Shown here piece by piece: positions 31,116 to 34,983 of a DNA stretch of 34,983 nt; the stretch's first letter is position 1, and each line of letters opens with the position of its first letter. The translations under genes and the position numbers were made by a program. The stretch is taken from IMG/VR virus record IMGVR_UViG_3300042691_032367, positions 1 to 34,983 of that record; one strand, given 5' to 3'. The notes below the pieces were generated by a model. That model ran no database searches and was not told the DNA's origin. It saw only the letters and a program-made list of their open reading frames with translations. Origin of the DNA: a virus.

Positions 31116-31456
31116 CTCTTCAATGCCTCCATCATGACGATTTGGCCTAATGCTTTGCCGAGATCTTGATCTTCAGTGATAACGTGCATACTATTAAGAT
31201 TGCGATCTTTGTGACTATCGTAACTACGAGTTTCTACAACATAGCCACCGCTGGCTCTATAGATCTGTAGACGCATACCGTCACTAGAAAGTCTGTCTGC
31301 CTCTACGACCTGTAGAGAGTCTTCTTCATAATCATCGCTGTTTATCCAATTGCGAATACGTTGTTTCAGTGTTAGCTTCACTTTCTTTGCCTTTCTTATT
31401 CTTCGCTGTTTATTTGCTGAGCCAATAGTAGCGATTGCCTGTCCATAACCACTCAT
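31112..31456 (-). CDS. Conserved marine-phage protein, 114 aa
   Basis: The N-terminal 35 residues are strongly basic ('KQRRIRKAKKVKLTLKQRIR'). The core has 'VEADRLSSDGMRLQIYRASG' and 'GYVVETRSYDSHKDRNLNSM', then 'HVITEDQDLGKALGQIVMME'. This pattern is one I recognise as a conserved but uncharacterised protein of T4-like marine phages, usually near queD and DNA-metabolism genes. The basic start could bind nucleic acid or a virion component. It is coupled to queD by an ATGA overlap downstream and to the next gene by another upstream. Confidence 0.75.
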   Translation of the reverse strand: MSGYGQAIATIGSANKQRRIRKAKKVKLTLKQRIRNWINSDDYEEDSLQVVEADRLSSDGMRLQIYRASGGYVVETRSYDSHKDRNLNSMHVITEDQDLGKALGQIVMMEALKR

Positions 31457-31986
31457 TTAAGTATCTCATCCTTGCCATATTGGTCCCAGTCTGTGAAGCG
31501 ATCTCTTCCCAGAAGGTCCTGTAGGTTATGGCACCATACCCCAGGATTGGTTGCTGAAAAATCTTTATCGTCGATCTTTAGTGTAGCGTTATAGCCTAGT
31601 TGATTAATATAAGGTAATTTTACACTAATTTGCGGAATAAATCTACGCTTTTCGGTAAGACCGCTCTCTAGTAATCCTTCCGTTTCGCTGACATCAAAAT
31701 CTAGGGTACACCAAAACCCATCTTCGGCATCTAGGCAGACATAGATCATATCTTCCCAAGGTCGCCAAGTTTCGGAATCATTGACACCTTGAGTTTTAAA
31801 ACTTTGATTAGCGCCGAAATAGATATGCTGACATTTGTTATTTCGAGCCAGTTCCATAATAATATACGGATCGTGAACACCTACAACAAACAAAGTTTTC
31901 ATTCCAAAGGCAGGAGTTCTTTCAATTTCAGTGCCAACAAAGAATATAATATCCTCTTTAACACCAGATTCATAATTTCTTTTCAT
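31453..31986 (-). CDS. Conserved marine-phage protein, 177 aa
   Basis: ATG 31986 shares one base with the previous stop; a TTG two codons up is less likely. The protein has 'FVGTEIERTPAFGMKTLFVV', 'YIIMELARNNKCQHIYFGAN', 'GFWCTLDFDVSETEGLLESG' and 'VKLPYINQLGYNATLKIDD', ending in 'GVWCHNLQDLLGRDRFTDW'. I recognise this as a conserved protein of T4-like marine phages that often lies beside queD and queE, with no known activity. The 'YFGANQSF' strand end is suggestive of a nucleotide-fold edge, but no catalytic set is visible. Its constant place in the deazaguanine locus makes it a candidate accessory factor. Confidence 0.75.
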   Translation of the reverse strand: MKRNYESGVKEDIIFFVGTEIERTPAFGMKTLFVVGVHDPYIIMELARNNKCQHIYFGANQSFKTQGVNDSETWRPWEDMIYVCLDAEDGFWCTLDFDVSETEGLLESGLTEKRRFIPQISVKLPYINQLGYNATLKIDDKDFSATNPGVWCHNLQDLLGRDRFTDWDQYGKDEILK

Positions 31987-32213
31987 TACCAAGTGCTTAC
32001 ATCAGTGATATCAACGGTAGTATCGATGTCCTTATCGCTATCGTTGAATAGGTTAAACTTGACAACAACGGCAGGACCAATTCCGCTGCTGTTACTTTCT
32101 TCTAAAGTAAACCACTCAACTTCTTTGAAGTGAGCAGCCATTTTAGCAAGTTTTTCAATCTGTCCCCTGTTAAGAGAAAATTGACTGGGTTTATGTTTTT
32201 TATCTTTCGTCAT
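31986..32213 (-). CDS. Small conserved phage protein, 75 aa
   Basis: The start is ATG 32213 ('MTKDKKHKPSQFSLNRGQIE'), which overlaps the upstream gene by 14 bases; a longer reading from 32267 would overlap it by far more. It contains 'KLAKMAAHFKEVEWFTLEES' and 'SSGIGPAVVVKFNLFND', ending 'TTVDITDVSTW'. This ending and the 'ESNSSGIGP' turn are familiar from marine T4-like phages. It is a small beta protein with a basic N-terminus. Function is unknown. Confidence 0.75.
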   Translation of the reverse strand: MTKDKKHKPSQFSLNRGQIEKLAKMAAHFKEVEWFTLEESNSSGIGPAVVVKFNLFNDSDKDIDTTVDITDVSTW

Positions 32214-32409
32214 CGTAGTCAACAGTTTCGTGATCCTGTTCCCATTGCAATTTAGTAAGTCTAGCAATTTCGTCTTTAAAAAGCAACTTCTGTTTCTTCA
32301 ATTCAGACAATTTTTGATTATCAAAATTGCCATTTTTCTCTATTTCGGATATTTGATTATCCAATAAACGATGGCTTTCGGTAAGCATTTTTATACGACT
32401 TTCATACAT
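32200..32409 (-). CDS. YdcH/DUF465-like coiled-coil protein, 69 aa
   Basis: ATG 32409 lies five bases after 'GAGGAGGT', a very strong ribosome site; the longer reading from 32511 is not used. The protein is one long helical hairpin: 'YESRIKMLTESHRLLDNQIS', then 'LSELKKQKLLFKDEIARLTK'. That plan ('LxxxHxxLDxxI...LKKxKLxLKDEIxRL') is the signature of YdcH/DUF465-type small proteins, whose role is unknown. An acidic tail 'ETVDYDDER' follows. The gene is separated from the HNH gene by one base. Confidence 0.8.
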   Translation of the reverse strand: MYESRIKMLTESHRLLDNQISEIEKNGNFDNQKLSELKKQKLLFKDEIARLTKLQWEQDHETVDYDDER

Positions 32410-32410
32410 A

Positions 32411-32821
32411 TCATACCTCCTCGAAAAAATTATTAAACATTGGATTGGTATACGAATACCTTTTTTTGTGATCTCCAAAAATTTTAGTTTTCTTGTTATG
32501 ACAATTAGCACATAAAATTTTTAGATTTTCTTTAGAAGAATTTAACTTATCTCCGTCGTGATGGTCAATAGTTAAACTTTCTGTGTGAGGGTCTTTACAG
32601 AACCATCCTAGGTAGCCGTGTTTATTTTCACAACCAACAGATCGCATCCATTCGTCAACTTCGAAACGTAGTGCAGTTCTATGGGGTTCGCAAAATGTCT
32701 TCCATTTCCAAACAGGACTACCATCTAATTTATTACTTCGTCGATGGTATCCTACTTGATTACAACAATTTGGTAACGCACATTTAGGAGCATGAATTTT
32801 AGCTGTTGATTGTGATCGCAT
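32411..32821 (-). CDS. HNH endonuclease-like protein
   Basis: The protein has 136 residues. The HNH core is 'LTIDHHDGDKLNSSKENLKI' followed by 'LCANCHNKKT', with the DH pair, the central Asn and the C-terminal CxxC of the zinc-ribbon type. An N-terminal Cys/His set ('KCALPNCCNQVGYHRR', 'FCEPHRTAL') probably binds a second zinc. Phage HNH proteins include homing endonucleases and packaging nicking enzymes. No intron or insertion site is apparent here, so a host-like or packaging role is possible. It starts directly at the DpdA stop, with TAA and ATG adjacent. Confidence 0.85.
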   Translation of the reverse strand: MRSQSTAKIHAPKCALPNCCNQVGYHRRSNKLDGSPVWKWKTFCEPHRTALRFEVDEWMRSVGCENKHGYLGWFCKDPHTESLTIDHHDGDKLNSSKENLKILCANCHNKKTKIFGDHKKRYSYTNPMFNNFFEEV

Positions 32822-34378
32822 TTATTCCACTTTCAATTTGTCAAGTTCTTCGTCTTCTCTCTCATCTGAGTAAGCAGATTTTTCTTCTTCGCCTTCTTCG
32901 TAGAAGTGTTGATTAAATGTACTCTTAACACCTCCGCGCAGTCTAGCACCTTCCACACCGTTTAAGAAACCTAGTGTAGTAGCAGTTTCGATCATTTCGA
33001 ATGCTGCGGTTTTATCTTTACAGGCAAACAATTCTTCTACAAAGCTGTCAAAGTAAAGAATGTTTCTAGGAACCCAATCACTGATTTCGTCGCTGTAGTC
33101 ATTGTCTTTGACTTTAGCACGATATGTTCTCCACGGCATTCTAGGTTTATTTTTTAGCTCGATATCCATTAAGTGATTTGCACGTTGTACCGCAACAATA
33201 TGACAATACACATTATGACTCATCATCAATGCATAGGCAAATGAATCCCAAGAAGTTTTACCTTCTTTACCGATCTTGTTTAACATTCCTGGTGCATAGT
33301 GGCAGATATCAGCGATCGTAAGTCTGCGACCAACTTCGGACTCGAAAGGAAAAGGTATATCGTGCCGTCCGGAAAGACTCTTATTATCCGGGGCTTTATC
33401 CATGATAACACTCCAGCGTTTAGGGGTATGTTGGGCGTTAGTGTATACCAATCCGTGAGCTGTTGCGATGAACGGTGATGCACAGTCAAAGGAGATAGTG
33501 AAGTTTTCATTGATATGTTTCCTAATTTGTCTCTGAATAGACGTTAAGTAACAACTCCAGTCTAATTGTGCAGTACCTAAGAAGTGCATCCAATCTTTAC
33601 CTTCTAGCATACCATCGAACTTCATAGTGATAAGACGCTTTAAGGTTACTGGCATTTTGCACATATTGGCACCACCCATAGCCCATCCTTCAGCGGCTTT
33701 GTCACCCCATACTGCTTTGTCGCTGAATTCTTTAACACCTTGATACCAAGCTTCTGCAGTTTCCCAATTAGAACCCTGTAAAACATTTAAAAATTTAGTA
33801 CCACCATTATCAGAACCAACTCTATTTTCAATAAAGTATTTGTTATTGAATTGTGTCTTCTCAAGACAATCATCAAAGGTTTTTAAACCTGTTTTTTCAG
33901 TATGATTTTTATCACAGGCCCAGGTAGGCACGTCTAGCATCATAGACCAGTCTGCAGTAACATCTAACCAAGTTAAGATTTTTTCACGGACTTTGTTAGC
34001 AGCAGGGCCTTCGAAGTCTTGCCAGTCGAATTTAATAACACCCTTACCAATCTGGTATCCACCAGAATCTCCTAAGATCATTGTTTTAGAACGATCTCTA
34101 GCCTGTATCATTAGTTCTTGATCAAGACTCTTTTCGATATCTAATTGTGCATGACCTGCTGAATACAAAGCATTTTTATAATAAAAATATCCTTGTTCTG
34201 GATTAAGAAAGTTCATACCTTCGATACCACGGTCGAATCCTTTGGGAATTCGATCATTAGGTATAAATTCTTCTTTTCGTTGTTTGTCTACATAGGTACT
34301 ATAGAAAGAACTGATCGCAGGAAGATAAACTGCGTAGTCCTTTTGTAATGGTGTTAAGTCAACTGGTTGTTTGTTCAT
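32822..34378 (-). CDS. dpdA: DpdA-like DNA/tRNA-guanine transglycosylase
   Basis: The 518-residue protein has the TGT-fold hallmarks. 'LGDSGGYQIGKG' (Asp104, Ser105, Gly106, Gly107) holds the base-binding Asp. 'MMLDVPTW' has Asp149, and 'GWAMGGANMCKMP' is the GG loop that contacts the base. 'ISFDCASPFIATAHG' has Asp298 in the position of the TGT nucleophile. Phage DpdA enzymes swap guanine in DNA for a 7-deazaguanine such as preQ0, which blocks restriction enzymes. The tRNA-enzyme zinc motif (CxCxxC..H) is not visible, which favours DNA over tRNA. FolE, QueD and QueE in the window supply the precursor. A Glu/Asp-rich C-terminal tail is unusual. Confidence 0.88.
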   Translation of the reverse strand: MNKQPVDLTPLQKDYAVYLPAISSFYSTYVDKQRKEEFIPNDRIPKGFDRGIEGMNFLNPEQGYFYYKNALYSAGHAQLDIEKSLDQELMIQARDRSKTMILGDSGGYQIGKGVIKFDWQDFEGPAANKVREKILTWLDVTADWSMMLDVPTWACDKNHTEKTGLKTFDDCLEKTQFNNKYFIENRVGSDNGGTKFLNVLQGSNWETAEAWYQGVKEFSDKAVWGDKAAEGWAMGGANMCKMPVTLKRLITMKFDGMLEGKDWMHFLGTAQLDWSCYLTSIQRQIRKHINENFTISFDCASPFIATAHGLVYTNAQHTPKRWSVIMDKAPDNKSLSGRHDIPFPFESEVGRRLTIADICHYAPGMLNKIGKEGKTSWDSFAYALMMSHNVYCHIVAVQRANHLMDIELKNKPRMPWRTYRAKVKDNDYSDEISDWVPRNILYFDSFVEELFACKDKTAAFEMIETATTLGFLNGVEGARLRGGVKSTFNQHFYEEGEEEKSAYSDEREDEELDKLKVE

Positions 34379-34730
34379 AATCTCTCGCTAAAATTGCTGT
34401 AAGTTCTAATTTTGTTTTTGCCTGTTCTAATTGGTCTAATGCAATACGAACTGCTTCGTTGTTTGATGCGAGCTCGTACCATTGTTTCTCTTGTTCAATT
34501 CTTTTCAACGCCCATTCTATGGCTTTCTCTGCATCTGGATTCATACTTACACTAGCCGAAGTTCCCGTCATTGGTCTCCAACTACTGCCGTCATACACTT
34601 CCATATTCCTTGTGTCGCCATTAAATCTCAACATACCAGCACTTGGCGCCGACATACTGAAATAGGGATCGTTGTTAGATCCCATGTATGCAGTGATATA
34701 CTTAGATGCTTGTGTAAAAGAATTAATCAT
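34359..34730 (-). CDS. Conserved phage protein with virion-like N-terminus, 123 aa
   Basis: The N-terminal half has 'SAPSAGMLRFNGDTRNMEVY' and 'DGSSWRPMTG', the '...LRFNxDTRNxEVYDGxSW' pattern common in T4-like tail and head-associated proteins. The second half is a helical hairpin with 'EKAIEWALKRIEQEKQWYEL' and 'VRIALDQLEQAKTKLELTA'. It could be a virion component with a coiled stalk. It overlaps the DpdA gene by 20 bases and shares one base with the next gene upstream, so it is co-translated with both. Confidence 0.7.
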   Translation of the reverse strand: MINSFTQASKYITAYMGSNNDPYFSMSAPSAGMLRFNGDTRNMEVYDGSSWRPMTGTSASVSMNPDAEKAIEWALKRIEQEKQWYELASNNEAVRIALDQLEQAKTKLELTAILARDYEQTTS

Positions 34731-34983
34731 TAAGCTGCCTGTGCAGGGATAATGTATTTGTAAGTAGCAAGTCCGCTATCGAGAGTGATCTGAATAGCAC
34801 CTTCATTGCTCAAAGCCATTTTAGTGTTATTAACGTCTGCAATTTTTAAGATGCTTAACACAGGTAACACTGGCCATGTCCAACCACGATCTAACTTACC
34901 TGCTACGTTCTGTGCAAACACAAACTCACCGCCGTGTGTTGATGCATCACCGAAGATAAACTTCAGGTTACCGCCGTCTGTCT
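34730..34983 (-). CDS. Conserved phage protein, 5' end outside window
   Basis: The frame is open to the window edge, so the start lies beyond it; the ATG-like start at 34921 is internal. The visible ~84 residues read '...GGNLKFIFGDASTHGGEFVF', 'AQNVAGKLDRGWTWPVLPVL' and 'ALSNEGAIQITLDSGLATYK', ending 'YIIPAQAA'. I recognise this pattern (GGNLKFIFGD, RGWTWPV) from small proteins of T4-like marine phages. No activity is known. The TAATG overlap couples it to the next gene. Confidence 0.75.
   Translation of the reverse strand, partial: TDGGNLKFIFGDASTHGGEFVFAQNVAGKLDRGWTWPVLPVLSILKIADVNNTKMALSNEGAIQITLDSGLATYKYIIPAQAA

Noticed and set aside
31789-32133. Plus-strand reading frame of 114 codons
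   Set aside because: It lies opposite two conserved minus-strand genes, with a low-complexity hydrophobic product and no ribosome site.
1-34983. CRISPR arrays, tRNA genes, insertion sequences or attachment sites
   Set aside because: No regularly spaced repeats, cloverleaf-like segments, transposase motifs or terminal inverted repeats were seen, and gaps between genes are too short for most of these.

Overview
This window looks like part of the genome of a marine T4-like myovirus (cyanophage or pelagiphage type). It is AT-rich and almost gap-free, with many ATGA start/stop overlaps. It carries phage structural genes, T4-like nucleotide genes, a 7-deazaguanine DNA-modification set, and many small proteins of the kind conserved in marine myoviruses. 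No rRNA, tRNA, CRISPR array or insertion sequence was seen. No stretch of 300 bases lacks a gene. Family assignments rest on motifs and recall, not on database searches.

Layout. (1) 1-2285, plus strand: the 3' part of a long tail-fibre-like gene and a second fibre or structural gene, ended by a long imperfect inverted repeat. (2) 2346-17470, plus strand: a tightly overlapped block of 14 genes. It holds two sibling GT-A-like glycosyltransferases, two more glycosyltransferase-like proteins sharing a 'SYDEPNA' module, and four tandem radical SAM paralogues with cysteine-rich N-terminal twitch-like regions. It also holds a radical SAM/SPASM protein, an SGNH-hydrolase-like protein, another glycosyltransferase-like protein and a B12-binding-type radical SAM protein. 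(3) 17453-18292, minus strand: one unknown gene. (4) 18307-19985, plus strand: a cysteine-hydrolase-like gene and a nucleotide-sugar dehydrogenase. (5) 19969-34983, minus strand: a long run of replication, nucleotide and modification genes. These include a FEN-type exonuclease, QueE, dCMP deaminase, HIT protein, phosphoribosyltransferase, cupin, MBD4-like DNA glycosylase, FolE, GT-B glycosyltransferase, QueD, HNH protein and a DpdA/TGT-like transglycosylase. It ends in a small gene that runs off the window. A hairpin with a U-tract, buried in the end of the opposing dehydrogenase gene, probably terminates this transcript.

How it may work. FolE, QueD and QueE make the 7-deazaguanine precursor and the DpdA-like enzyme would place a 7-deazaguanine in phage DNA, a known anti-restriction strategy. 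QueC is not in the window. The radical SAM and glycosyltransferase block directly after the tail fibres is the most unusual part. Its gene content (sugar transfer, nucleotide-sugar oxidation, an esterase-like protein and six radical SAM enzymes) suggests synthesis or attachment of a modified glycan or peptide modification on the virion or the infected cell. That is inference, and no substrate can be read from the sequence. Two short genes below usual gene-calling limits were found by reading: an AbrB-like 54-aa protein at 25208-25372 and a CDGSH-like 54-aa Fe-S protein at 28304-28468.
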